Positions 51,267 to 62,514 of a DNA stretch of 64,000 bases are shown one piece after another (the stretch's first letter is position 1; the number at the start of each line of letters is the position of its first letter). The position numbers were made by a program, and so were the translations under genes. The stretch lies in the NCBI RefSeq assembly GCF_001625215.2, contig NC_030381.2:42034689-42098688 (forward strand), in the 5' to 3' direction. The notes beneath the pieces are model-generated. The model ran no database searches. It was not told where the DNA came from and worked only from the letters and a program-made list of their open reading frames with translations. Origin of the DNA: Daucus carota subsp. sativus (Eukaryota; Streptophyta; Magnoliopsida; Apiales; Apiaceae).

Positions 51267-53009
51267 TGTAATATCCGTATTATTTATTTAAATCTGAATT
51301 AGAATAGAATTATTAATATTAGCTTAGTATTTTTGATTTAAAATAAAATTAGTAATTAGATTATATAAAGATTAATATTATTTATTAGAGTCCTATTAGT
51401 CATAGGATATTTAAAAAGCTATTTATATAAACACATTGTTGTTAACAAAACCCTAAGAAATAAGTGAATAGCCGCGGCGAGGGAGAGAGCAGGCCAGGGA
51501 AGAGATTCGTGTTGTGAAGATTTTAAGCAGAGGTAAAACTTTTATTTTTATAGGCATGTGTTGATCGGCAACATAATTAATATGTGATCATTTGTTCGTG
51601 CATCAGTATTACGTACATGAGCCTGCAGGTTGTAGTTCTTTTTGTTTAATACATGAACAGAGGATGGGGGTTGTTTTATACATAATTCACTCTCGAGGCA
51701 TGTTAATTGGTGGTTAAAAGGATTGGGTGAATTAGTGGACCAGTGAGCATATGATCTGAGTAGTAGATGTACTGGGAGGTTAATGGTTTTAAGTTTTATA
51801 TTCACGTGGATCATACTTTTGATTTTGGTCATCTAAGTTATCGATAATTAAATAATAATTTAAACAACGACAGTAGTTAACATATTTTGTGTACACACTG
51901 TTCGTGGCCAATGTATATAAGATAATAAATTATATTTTCGTATTTAGGTTCGGAGTCCGGAATTTAGCGGATTATTTACGGCTTCTCGTGAGTGTTCGAT
52001 TAGCTATTTTCGAGGTACGGATTCTACTCCTTTTATTCAGCGCTACTCCTTTCGATATTAAATGATTTTGTTCTGTCCTCTTTTGTTCTGTCCGATTTGC
52101 TAAATTTGTTTTGTGCTATTCATTTGACTGTTTTGATATCCGAAAAATATTTTAAAAATCTGTTTTGAGGCATTCAAATATTTGTTATGCGGTTTTCAAG
52201 GATTTTACAAAATTATGATTTGTTCAGTTTATTTGAAATATCTGTACCATGCGATTTAAGTTGTGAAAACTATTTTGTTTTGAACCCTTAGAGAGATATA
52301 GGGTATACCGAGTTTCCCAGCTGTAGGGGTACTACAGCCATGTCTTTGCGGCACCATTGACATGACACTTCCGTGACAGTGTGATTGGTCACGGCGTATC
52401 CTTCTGTTAGCTCTTGGGAGGAGCTTTGGCCATTTTGATTATTTGTTCAGGATACGTGGATGCATCCAGTTCAGTTTTGATATGATATTTGACGGTGACG
52501 TTGTATATGCCGTACACGTTAGCCGGTTTGTTGCACACATTAGGTACCCTATGATGTGTGTATCTGTATATGTTCTGATTTGATCTCGGTATGAAATATC
52601 CTAACCCCCTTGTTGCCTCAGCCTATTATTTTAAAATAACTGATTTATATTACTGTCAAAATATTTAAATGTTTCTTGTTTTATAAATGTTCCAATCCGT
52701 ACTGGGCATTTGGCTCATGCCGTATTCTTATTCTGGCAGGTACTTAGGGGGATTCGGGACTGTGTGATGGAGAGCAGCCCATTCTTTTCATTGTTTAGGA
52801 CTTTATGGACTTCTAGCATTTATTCGGATTTTATTGTTTAGAGATTCTATTTATTCGCATTATTCGGATTAAATTATTTTCGAGGATTTATATCATTCGA
52901 GTACTTATTAGAACTGTTTATCATCGTTTGGAATATATATTAGTGCTCTGTTCGCAGGTTTTGGATTTGTAGGTAACCTCTCGTCTTAATTTAAGATGGG
53001 GGTGTTACA
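51267..53009 (+). repeat. 3' LTR of the Ty3 element
   Basis: 1743 bases. Differences from the 5' LTR that I can see are one C to T about 35 bases in and one A to G in CATCAATATTACG versus CATCAGTATTACG. It ends TGTTACA followed by the TATAG duplication. Confidence 0.97.
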
Positions 53010-53014
53010 TATAG

Positions 53015-55827
53015 GTTCGGGTGATAAAACTGATTAGGATTGTCTAAATCCAAATTAGTCCCCTCACACGGGTGGCAATCAGAAAACAACACCACAGAGA
53101 CAGTAGCGTGGAAACAAGTCTAGGTACCACGTCAAATAATCAAGGCCTCCTTTATTTAGCAGGATTTATATTTAGGCAGGATCTACAAATTATTTGGAAC
53201 TAGTTTTGTGATTGTTTTGAAATTTGAAAATATAGTGTATGATTCATATTTATAACTAGTTGAGAAGCCGCGCGTTGCGACGATTTATAAAAATTATATT
53301 AATGATTCAATATTAATATTTGTAGAATAAAATAATTTTGTGGCTGCTTATAAAAAATATATTAACGTTTCAAAATTAATATTTGTAGGAATAAAATAAA
53401 TTTTATATTATAAAAATCTTGATGTAATACCAATATTAATATATAAAATTGCAAAATTGGACTATAATTCTTGGTTAAAAATAAGATGAAATTAATATAA
53501 ATATTATAAGATGGTTAAATTGTTAATGCAAAGTACTCGTATATGTTATTATATAAATAAAAAATAAATTAGTATATCTTAAATATTATTAATAAAATTA
53601 AAAATATTGTTTCTCTAATAATTGATAAATGTAATTTGAGTAAATTCTAAATATAAAATAATGCATTATTAAAGAAATAATTTTGATATAATATTTTTTA
53701 TTAATAATTTGATTTTTGTGAATTTGATCATGGTATTTTAATAAAAAATAAGCAACTATTTAATCCCTTCCACTAAGTGATTTTCATTTTGATCGAATCT
53801 AATTAATTACGAAGCGAATAGAATATCTTTAATAAAAATATTATATAAGTAACCTAACTGTCAAGCGCTGAAAGTGACAATACTACGGGCCGGAAAACAT
53901 ACAGTTGGAAACTTGAAAGCGAGATTTTCCGGACTGGTAATTATAACGAAGGAATAGGGAAATATCGCATGCACGATGTAGATTATATGATTGGAACGTA
54001 CATGATCCACGTCGTTTAATTTTCAAAAATTAAACTATTTATGAGGCTATCAAAAACAAGTTCAAACAGAACACAATAATTTCATTCTTGGAGAATGCAA
54101 GCTTTCATTATTTGGTTGTAGCGATAAAAAAAGTGACCAGCTGCTTGTATCGACAATTATCATATTCTACACTGCACGGACTTGGCGGATTTGGCCATAC
54201 ATAATTTCATATAGTATGTTGGAAATTAATTCGAGGATTCCATTAAGGATTTTGCGTGGCAAAATTACATATATCTTTACAATTTTGGATGAGAACTCGT
54301 ATAAATGACAATCTATTATGGAGTTGTCGAACAAGAGAATAACTCAATCACATGACACGAAAAAGTAAATATAATTTCAAATCTACAAGTCATATAATAT
54401 TTTGGATTATGAGATTGATTAAATTAATCATAAAAGTTTACGGTGCTCTTGAATTCCTGGGTTGGAATTGAAAATTTAGAAATTTATTAAATTTAAAATT
54501 GAAATATTTTCCATGTTTATTTTTTATTTTAAGCAAAAGCCAAGATATATATACAATAAGTTATAAATATTAATAAATTCACTTACAAATAATCTTTAAT
54601 TTTTAAGTTCTAAGGTCTCTTTAATATTTTTTAATTTTGATCGGATGTATTGTTTCTTTACGCGTCCTGGCTGATTATTTATTTGACGTTACCGAATAAA
54701 GGCATGTCAAAGTGTAGATACATCGATTAACAAATATAGGTAGCTTTTAAAAAAATTGAGATTGCCTTCATTCGTATGAAATGAAATGAACGAAGAATTG
54801 AATGAAATTTTTTATGACAGGATTAACTAGAAAAAAGGTTTATATTTTTATTATTTCAATCATAATGTTATTTGTATTAGAAATCAAACCTATGTGATCA
54901 GAAAGAAATGCTCATTCCTTCATTGTTTCTGTACAATATTCATCTTACAAAATTTTGAACAGTTATATTAGGTCCTATTTTCTCGTGTATTTCTTTTTCC
55001 TCGGTAAATTTCTTTTATGATTTTTCATTTCATTTACCTCCTCGTTTATTCAAGTACTGATATACAGGAGAATCGTATGGTCAACAGTCTGATGAAATGG
55101 ATTTCAATGGTTACGTGAATCAATTAGTTTGTTAAGATTCTATACTGTTTTGAGTGTGTACAAGTAAATGCTTTAACAGCTTAACTTAATGACAGCAACT
55201 GTATATTCCTTTAGGCGAGGAAACGAAAACAGTGTACAGAAAGCAATTTTTTGGAAACAATTTAGTTTTCATTAATTAAACCCTACTTATAATTCCTATT
55301 AAATATAATTATATATACGACTTAATATCAGAAAGATATTTTTTAAATGACATGCTAATGATAAAATTTTACCCAGGCCAAGTCATCTTACTGCCAAAGT
55401 TTACTAAAGTCCTCACCCGCAGCCTCTTCTACCCCTCTCCTTCTTACCTTTATACACTAATCTAAATGATCTTGGTCAGTGCAGGAGATCTATATTCATC
55501 TTTCTCTTGTTTTTTTTTTGTTTTTTTCAATAATTTCCAATAATCTTCATCTTTTAGGTGAGATTTTTTTTTTCTTGCATCCATCCTTTTGGGTATTTTA
55601 TGTCTCTCCTTTTGAAGTTGTTTGTGTCTCTTTTGGAGTGGTTGGTGTGTTTTAATATGTTTTGGTGCGTTCTATTTTGTTATTTTGATCCGTTGATAAT
55701 GATTCAATTGGTTTATTGGGAGATCTAGGAAGCCCGTTTTGAATTTGAACTGGTGGTGATTATTGCAAAAGCCCACCTTGAACAATGAAAGATTGTTCAA
55801 TATATGGGGACATTGTATCCCGGCCTC
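53015..55827. other. AT-rich transposon-rich spacer, no gene
   Basis: No coding region was seen. At 53256-53277 there is a probable Helitron 3' end on the minus strand (CTAG next to a GC-rich imperfect hairpin; see findings); its other end was not found. The rest is AT-rich, with T-rich tracts near 55500-55575. Confidence 0.45.
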
Positions 55828-56243
55828 TAGGGGTGTAATTCGGGCCGAGCGAACCGAGTTTCGAGCCGGGCGTAATTCGAGCCAAAATTAATCGAGCCGA
55901 GCCGAGCCGGCTCGTTTAACTAATCGAGCCTAAATCCCTAATCGAACTCGGCTCGTTTAATTTCATGAGTCGAGTCAAGCCGGTTCTTTTAGCTAAACGA
56001 GTCGGTTTTAGCGAGTCGGGCGAGCGGCTCGTTTAATTTTACACTTAATCGAGCCTAAATCCCTATATACCCGAACTCGACTCGTTTAATTTCACGCGTC
56101 GAGTCGAGCTGGCTCGTTTAATTAAACGAGCAGGAACCATTGCCCGAGCTCGGCTCGTTTAACTAAACGAGCCGAGTCGAGCCTAGTTAAACGAGTTCGA
56201 GCCGAGCGAGCTCGCGAGCCGCCCGACTCGAATTACAGCTTTA
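55828..56243. mobile_element. hAT-superfamily MITE, GAGCC-rich
   Basis: A perfect 8-bp duplication CCGGCCTC flanks it (55820-55827 and 56244-56251). The left end TAGGGGTGTAATTCGGGCC and the reverse complement of the right end TAAAGCTGTAATTCGAGTC are related inverted repeats. The 416-base interior is packed with CGAGCCGAG and GCTCGTTTAA words in both orientations, the likely sub-terminal transposase-binding repeats of hAT elements. No coding capacity. Confidence 0.9.
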
Positions 56244-56251
56244 CCGGCCTC

Positions 56252-56900
56252 AGTTAGTGTAACTGACGAGTATGAACACGAGACTATCACCTATTTTTTA
56301 TGTGCATAGATCAATTGTGACGTTATTATTTTTAGGATTGTTGGTGTCGACTAGATTGCTAGCGAAACCTTTGTAATCATTTTGATTGTCAAGAATATTT
56401 ATATTTTATTTGTTAAACAATCCAAAAAATCTAAATATTTATAAGAGGTAATATTAATATAAAATTTATTATTTATGATATAAATATAATATAAAAAATT
56501 AGTAAAAAAGCATGCAAAATAGATAAAAGACATGCCTAGCTAATGGTTGTCATGGTATGCCCATGCCCTCGTGACATGAACTCTAATTAACAAGGGTTTG
56601 ACACAAAAAATAATATAGGATAATCCGAAAATCATAAATATAATTTAAACTAAATTATATTTGATGATATATAAATATTTATATATTTTTTAATCTAAAT
56701 AATACATAGCAAAAAGATTAAATATATTTTTGAATCACAAAAGTTCTTAAATTATTATAACTAATATAATAGATATATAAATATATTATTAGTCAGATTT
56801 GATCAATTTAACAAAATCAAATCAAAATAAATTGTTATCTTGAAATAACGTGAATATCTCATGAACATATCAAAAAGGCGGATGCAAATCTATCTATCTA

Positions 56901-56951
<51 letters not shown>

Positions 56952-57945
56952 GAGATCTTATGATTATATGATTGACCTAATTTCATATCCGATCTATTAA
57001 GAAATTAAGAAATTAACATAAACAAAAATTAAGGATCTCATGTCCCATTGGAAACATGGCCTCTGAATTTTAATGGGACGGCCGCGCAGCTGATTTTTTT
57101 TTCTTTTTACAAATATAATTTATAGCATTACAAATGAGTATGTGTTCTACGATCTAAAACAAGAGAAAATAAGCTCTTAATCACTGAGTTATCCAATCGT
57201 GCTCGGTTCATCTGCTGCCTTGGGGCCGAAATGAAAGAGAAGAGAGAACATTCAATTTGCAATTTTCCAAATTTTTATAGTACATGCTAATATTCACAAG
57301 TACTTATAGTTTATGCCGTAATTTTGATATATTCAAATTATCGAAAACGGGGAAAGGGCTGACAGTCATATTGGGATACAGTAGATTATTAGATTCTTAG
57401 CTGGCGAGTGGGAAAATAGTACCAGCAGGAACAGAGTTGGAGGGTTGAGTTTTCAACAGTGGGCTGGCTTTTGGCTGGCTATCCTCCATGGGGTCGGCTT
57501 TTAACGTTTATTGGTACGTGAATGACGACAATTTTCATAAATATCGAGCTAGACAAACATTTACACAAATCTGCGAAATAATACCATAATTTAATCATGC
57601 ATTTGCCTTTTGTATTTCAACTTTTTATTAGGTATAAATTAATGGCTGTTTCTTTATCCTATCAAAGCATCCAAAGATCCACAAGCATGTTTTTTCGAGA
57701 TTAAATTTAGTGATGGGCGTTCCACCAAAATACAATCATTCGATTATAATATTAAGTCGTTAGTTTCAAACGAAAATTGAAGAAAATCCAAACACGTCTA
57801 CATAGTAAGATCTTTTTGACAGCACTTTCTATTTCCCACTTCACTACATAAAAAATTAAGGTCAAGTTAGGTATTAATTAAACAACAAAGTGGTTAAGTT
57901 AATAGAAAATTAATTCCGTGGGCGTTGCTCGTATATTAATTTTAA
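56252..57945. other. AT-rich spacer, no gene
   Basis: Contains a TA microsatellite (56891-56946, preceded by TCTA repeats) and otherwise AT-rich sequence without coding signal. A GC-rich word at about 57080 (GGGACGGCCGCGCAGCTG) stands alone. Confidence 0.45.
56890..56946 (+). repeat. TCTA/TA microsatellite
   Basis: Four TCTA units are followed by an uninterrupted TA run of about 40 bases. Confidence 0.95.
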
Positions 57946-59091
57946 CTAGCTTTTTAAACCCGTGCAAAGCACGGGTTGCTTTAAATTATTTTTTCAATAT
58001 ATTTTATATTTTTTTGTTTATTTTTTTAATTTGAAGTTTTTTGTATTATAAAAGTAATTTAAAATATATATCTATTTGTATTTTAAGTCATATTATGTTA
58101 ATGTATATAGGTACACATATCCTCGCTATTATGATATTTATTAAAATATACACTATTTAAAATTTTTTATATAATTAAATTATCACTTAGCTAAAATTAT
58201 TGAAAATTTGATATACGAAATGAGATTCTTGGCGAATCAGAGTCTTTGTCATATAATTATATATTATATTTAAAATTATTCTTATATATGCATAAAATTT
58301 ATTTAAATCATAATATGTAAATATTCTAAAAATCGGCCGATTAACCGATTAGTCGATAATCAGACGGATTTTTAAACTGATTTGACAAAATTCGGTTAAA
58401 TTGATGATTTATTGGTCTAAAATTGGATTAATCAGTCGAAAATCAGAAGATTATTAAAATTTACAAAATGTGTGGTGGAAATTTAAAATTTTAAAAATGA
58501 TATATATATATATATATATTATCTCTACATATATAATATTAAATTAATTCTGCATAATGATCCTACTAATCATTCTGATAAATCGCTAATTTTCTGATTC
58601 CCAATTTTACAATACAGGATATTTATTTATTTATTAAATCATAATTATAAATATAATACAAGTATATGTATTAAATTTTTAATTGTAAAGTAATTAATGT
58701 ATAATGAATAGACATTAATGTCTAATAAATAAGTTAGTATTAAAAGTCAATAATAACCTTTGTATAAAGTATATATATATGCATAGTGAGCTAAAGGTAT
58801 ATAAGTCCATTCGATTTAAATTACTCAAAGTTCCCCTATTAGATATATAATTATATATTATATTTAAAATTATTCTTATATATGCATAATATTTATTTAA
58901 ATCATAATATGTAAATATTCTAAAAATCGGCCGATTAACCGATTAGTCGATAATCGGACGGATTTTTAAACTGATTTGACAAAATTCGGTTAAATTGATG
59001 ATTTATTGGTCTAAAATTGGATTAATCAGTCGAAAATCAGAAGATTATTAAAATTTACAAAATGTGTGGCGGAAATTTAAAATTTTAAAAA

Positions 59092-59134
<43 letters not shown>

Positions 59135-59470
59135 ATCTCTACATATATAATATTAAATTAATTCTGCATAATGATCCTACTAATCATTCTGATAAATCGC
59201 TAATTTTCTGATTCCCAATTTTACAATACAGGATATTTATTTATTTATTAAATCATAATTATAAATATAATACAAGTATATGTATTGGATTTTTAATTGT
59301 AAAGTAATTAATGTATAATGAATAGACATTAATGTCTAATAAATAAGTTAGTATTAAAAGTCAATAACAACCTTTGTATAAAATATATATATATATGCAT
59401 AGTGAGCTAAGGGTATATCAGTCCATTCGATTTAAATTACTCAAAGTTCCCCTATTAGATATATAATAGA
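57946..59470 (-). mobile_element. Non-autonomous Helitron
   Basis: Read on the minus strand it starts TCTATTATATATC (from 59470) and ends with the hairpin ACCCGTGC-TTT-GCACGGGT (57976-57958), then eight bases, then CTAG (57949-57946). A 3' hairpin followed by CTRR and a 5' TC are the marks of Helitrons. The flanking bases are A before TC and T after CTAG, matching insertion between A and T with no duplication. At about 1.5 kb it has no Rep/helicase gene. About 600 bases at its 5' side are present twice in tandem (listed separately). Confidence 0.7.
58251..59466. repeat. Tandem duplication of about 600 bp within the Helitron
   Basis: Copy 1 is about 58251-58850 and copy 2 about 58845-59466. 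Shared landmarks include CGGCCGATTAACCGATTAG, CTAATCATTCTGATAAATCG and CAAAGTTCCCCTATTAGATA. Copy 2 is longer mainly because of a longer TA run (59094-59131 versus 58500-58519). Point differences are few. Confidence 0.92.
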
Positions 59471-59529
59471 TTTAACCCTGTTTTATAAGACTATTGCAAT
59501 GTTGCATGCAAGAATTTTGTAACTTTATA

Positions 59530-59967
59530 CTCCCTCCGTCCCTATTTATCTGTCCACTTTGGAAGTAAAAATTTGTCCCTATTTATCTGTCCATTTATAC
59601 TTTCAAAACTATATTTAATGATAGTTTTTCAAATATATCTCCATAATTTCAAATTTCAAGGCTTGACTTATTTAAAACTTGGTTGAATTCATGTTTTCAA
59701 GACATAAAATAGGGGTATTCCACCATTTTCAAGATATTAATTAGAGGTATTTAATGAAAAAGTTCATACAATCTAGGGGTGAGCAAAAAAAACCGAAAAA
59801 CCGAAACCGAGCCGAAAAACCGAAAAACCACACCGAAAAAAACCGAAACCGAGAAAAACCGAAAAAAACCGTAGCCTAACCGAACCGACGGTTAACCGAA
59901 CCGACGGTTACGGTTTTACCCCAATAACCGAACCGAGAAACCGAACCGCTAATATTATTTTAAAATA

Positions 59968-60005
<38 letters not shown>

Positions 60006-60681
60006 AAATCATATTATTTTAAAATATTTAATATATATATTTGTTTATTCTATATAGATTTATGTGCTACTAACTATATACATTTATATTTTTTTTAATA
60101 GATGATCAGTGCATTAGTGATTACTAGTTATCGATTCCCTTGTATCAAGATGGGGTCTGCAGGTCAGGTTTCATCTGATTATTGTCACCATTTGCCAATG
60201 TGTGGTAACAAAGCTAATGTGTGGTAACAAAAAATGTAGTCTAGTCCCTGTGTCTTGAGTTTTCAAGTTTTACAAGAAAAAGTTTGTTCAATCTTGCCAT
60301 CCTTTTAACGATTTAATATCAATATGTTCACTGCCTTTAATTAATTTTTGCACTGTTAATATGACTTTTATAATTTTTATCGATGTTAATATGATATTTA
60401 TAATTTTTTATTAGCATGATATTCAAGAGAATAAACTATTAAATTTGAAAACCGAAAAAAACCGAAACCGACAAACGGTTAACCGAACCGAAAAAAACCG
60501 TTCCGAACGGTTCGGTTACGGTTAATACCTAGAAACCGAACCGAACCGACATACACGGTTTGGTAACGGTTTTTGGTAAAAACCGAACCGAACCGACCCG
60601 TGCACACCCCTAATACAATCAATTATTCTTTGGTATGTGTTTTTTTTTCCAAAATGGACAGATAAAAAGGGACGGAGGGAG
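59530..60681. mobile_element. Stowaway-type MITE (family D) split by a hAT insertion
   Basis: The outer ends are CTCCCTCCGTCCCTATTTAT and AGGGACGGAGGGAG, with TA on both sides (59528-59529 and 60682-60683). CTGTCCA near the left and TGGACAG near the right extend the inverted repeat. Removing the inner element (59774-60612) and one duplication copy leaves about 305 bases, a normal MITE length. Confidence 0.92.
59774..60612. mobile_element. hAT-superfamily element nested in the MITE
   Basis: A perfect 8-bp duplication ATACAATC lies at 59766-59773 and 60613-60620. The ends are TAGGGGTGAGCA and the complement TAGGGGTGTGCA. Both sides carry dense AACCGAACCGA and AAACCGAAAAACC words, likely sub-terminal repeats. 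It contains a TA microsatellite (about 59971-60002). At 839 bases it is non-autonomous; the small open frame at its right end is just repeat sequence. Confidence 0.93.
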
Positions 60682-60683
60682 TA

Positions 60684-61354
60684 TCTGTTTTTGCCGAAAG
60701 TGTAACTAGGCATCGTTTTCTTCTTGTTTGGTTTATAGGCATCTTTGCTACGAAATGTCAATTATTTTATACAAAAGACACGTACTCTATTACGTATAGC
60801 ACAGAAGTTTCATAACTTCATTTATTAACTTTACCGTCTGATAGGAAAAGTTTCTACAAGTAAGAAAGGCAAAATGAACATAGATATTCGAAAAAATTTA
60901 AAAGATCTTAAAGAATACTAATTTTTGGTCGTCGTGAATGTCCTATTATCAGAAATCAGAATATTGTTAATTAGAAAAGCTGAGTGTAAGGATAATTTGA
61001 AGAACTATTCCTTTAAATGGATGACGGTTTGTGATCACAAAAGAAATAATTGATAGTCGGAAAGGATAATAAGAAAGACAATTTGGAGCCATCATTTTCA
61101 TTATTAAAGAAAATTAATTTATTATTAATTGAAAAACTAGGTAGAATTGTAGAAATGGTGAATCTGAGTATAATTTATTCAAAACTGATTCCGATTGCTG
61201 TTGATATCTAGACAATTGATGATCCGGAAATATCATGAGTTGTAATAATTAGAATACGAAATTAACATGTTGACAATTTTTTTTACAAATAACATTTTAC
61301 TTTTATGACTAAACCGAATCCCTCATAATGATAATACCGAATTTTTATATATTA
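60684..61354. other. AT-rich spacer, nothing recognised
   Basis: About 670 AT-rich bases with no open frame, terminal repeat or other structure that I can support. Confidence 0.5.
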
Positions 61355-61607
61355 CTCCCTCCATCTCATTTTAATGTTCTTCTTAATTTTCGATAAGTTA
61401 TATTGACCAATTTTTGACTAAATATTACAAATTATCTATTCACTATTTTTAAATTATGAAAGTTATATATTAAAATATACTTTCCGATAATATTATTTTT
61501 ATTATTTTTCTCAATTATATGATACATCTAAATTCGAGTGAATGTATACTCGATTTAACTGGTCAAAAATCAAAATCAACATGTAAAAAAAAAGTAAACG
61601 GAGGGAG
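61355..61607. mobile_element. Stowaway-type MITE (family B), decayed ends
   Basis: It starts CTCCCTCCATCTCATTTTAA and ends TAAACGGAGGGAG, flanked by TA (61353-61354 and 61608-61609). Sub-terminal sequence (TTGACCAATTTTTGACTAAA) matches the family of the element at 11936-12193. The ends have more mismatches than in the other copies, so it is probably older. Confidence 0.82.
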
Positions 61608-61609
61608 TA

Positions 61610-62063
61610 CATGAGGTTTTTTATATCTTAATGAATTTATTTAATTTCATATTATATATTTAGGAAATAATGAAAAAACCCACAACTAAACTATCACCCA
61701 AATATTACCCTGTCTTTAACTGGCCATGCCCATGACTCATGGGTCTGTCACTGCGCACGAAGGAGAGCAAAGCTATTTTAAACTGTTAAAAGCTGAAATT
61801 TCAGAATACAGTGCAATTGGTATAGAATCTGTGAGAAACTAATTTGAGAAGACCCGGCCATGCCATATGATATCCACAGTTTATGACTTTATAACATTTT
61901 TATGTTATCACCTTCTTATCATGGTCCTTTTTGTCAACAAATAACAATAATATATAAAATTACAATCATGCTAATAAGCACTCCTATATAAGTGTTTTTA
62001 TTGCAAAAGCAAAACAAATAAACTGATGACTTGTAAACCACTGAGCCCGTCACAAAACAAATA
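61610..62063. other. Spacer, nothing recognised
   Basis: About 450 AT-rich bases between two MITEs; no coding or repeat structure was seen. Confidence 0.5.
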
Positions 62064-62290
62064 CTTCATTGGTCTCATTCGAGCATATGTTACTTTTCGA
62101 CACGTTTTTTAAAATTCTTTCAAATTCTAGTTTCATAATATTTTTAAAATTTTGTTTGTCTAAATAAAAAATTGTGTTTAAATTTTTATTTAACAAAGAA
62201 ATTTTCCAAAAAAACATTGTGAAATTATACTTTATAAAATTCTTAAAATGCGTGCAAATAATGAACGTACGAATGAGTAGGCTGAGGGAG
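62064..62290. mobile_element. Decayed Stowaway-like MITE (family A)
   Basis: TA flanks both sides (62062-62063 and 62291-62292) and the right end GGCTGAGGGAG still resembles the Stowaway terminus, but the left end CTTCATTGGTCTC is heavily mutated. The internal words TTTTCGACACG and TTTAAAATTCTTTCAAATTC resemble family A elements at 243 and 31052. Confidence 0.6.
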
Positions 62291-62397
62291 TACTACCTAC
62301 CTAAAATATCTGAAAATAAAAGAAATAGAAAGGGTAATTCTAGAAACAAAATACAAGTAAAATAGGTAGTAATTGATTAAGATGATATCACTTTAAT

Positions 62398-62405
62398 CCA
62401 CGTGG
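62398..62405. promoter_or_regulatory. G-box (ABRE-like) upstream of the PP2C gene
   Basis: CCACGTGG is a perfect palindromic G-box, the core of ABA-responsive and bHLH/bZIP binding sites, about 85 bases before the TATA box. Binding is inferred from sequence only. Confidence 0.5.
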
Positions 62406-62484
62406 CATCATGTCATGTTCATGTAATAAAAAATCCATACACTTGCCATGCATTGAATCATTATCCTTGTAATATCATTGACCC

Positions 62485-62491
62485 TATATAT
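62485..62491 (+). promoter_or_regulatory. TATA box of the PP2C gene
   Basis: TATATAT lies about 85 bases after the G-box; transcription would start near 62515-62520. This fits the T/C-rich leader that follows. Confidence 0.5.
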
Positions 62492-62514
62492 GTAAGTATG
62501 TATGTATCTATCTT

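Larger units (their letters stand above)
44655..53009 (+). mobile_element. Intact Ty3/gypsy LTR retrotransposon (chromovirus, Tekay/Del-like)
   Basis: An 8355-base element with all structural parts: two 1743-base LTRs starting TG and ending CA, a perfect 5-bp target duplication TATAG (44650-44654 and 53010-53014), a primer-binding site directly inside the left LTR, a single long gag-pol frame and a purine-rich tract before the right LTR. By eye the two LTRs differ at only two positions, so insertion was recent. The domain order, with integrase after RNase H, makes it Ty3/gypsy, and the chromodomain-like C-terminus points to the chromovirus branch. Tekay/Del is the best guess of clade from overall pattern. 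Nothing visible prevents it from being autonomous. Confidence 0.95.

Noticed and set aside
60522..60761. 79-codon minus-strand ORF
   Set aside because: It is composed mainly of hAT sub-terminal and Stowaway terminal repeat sequence.
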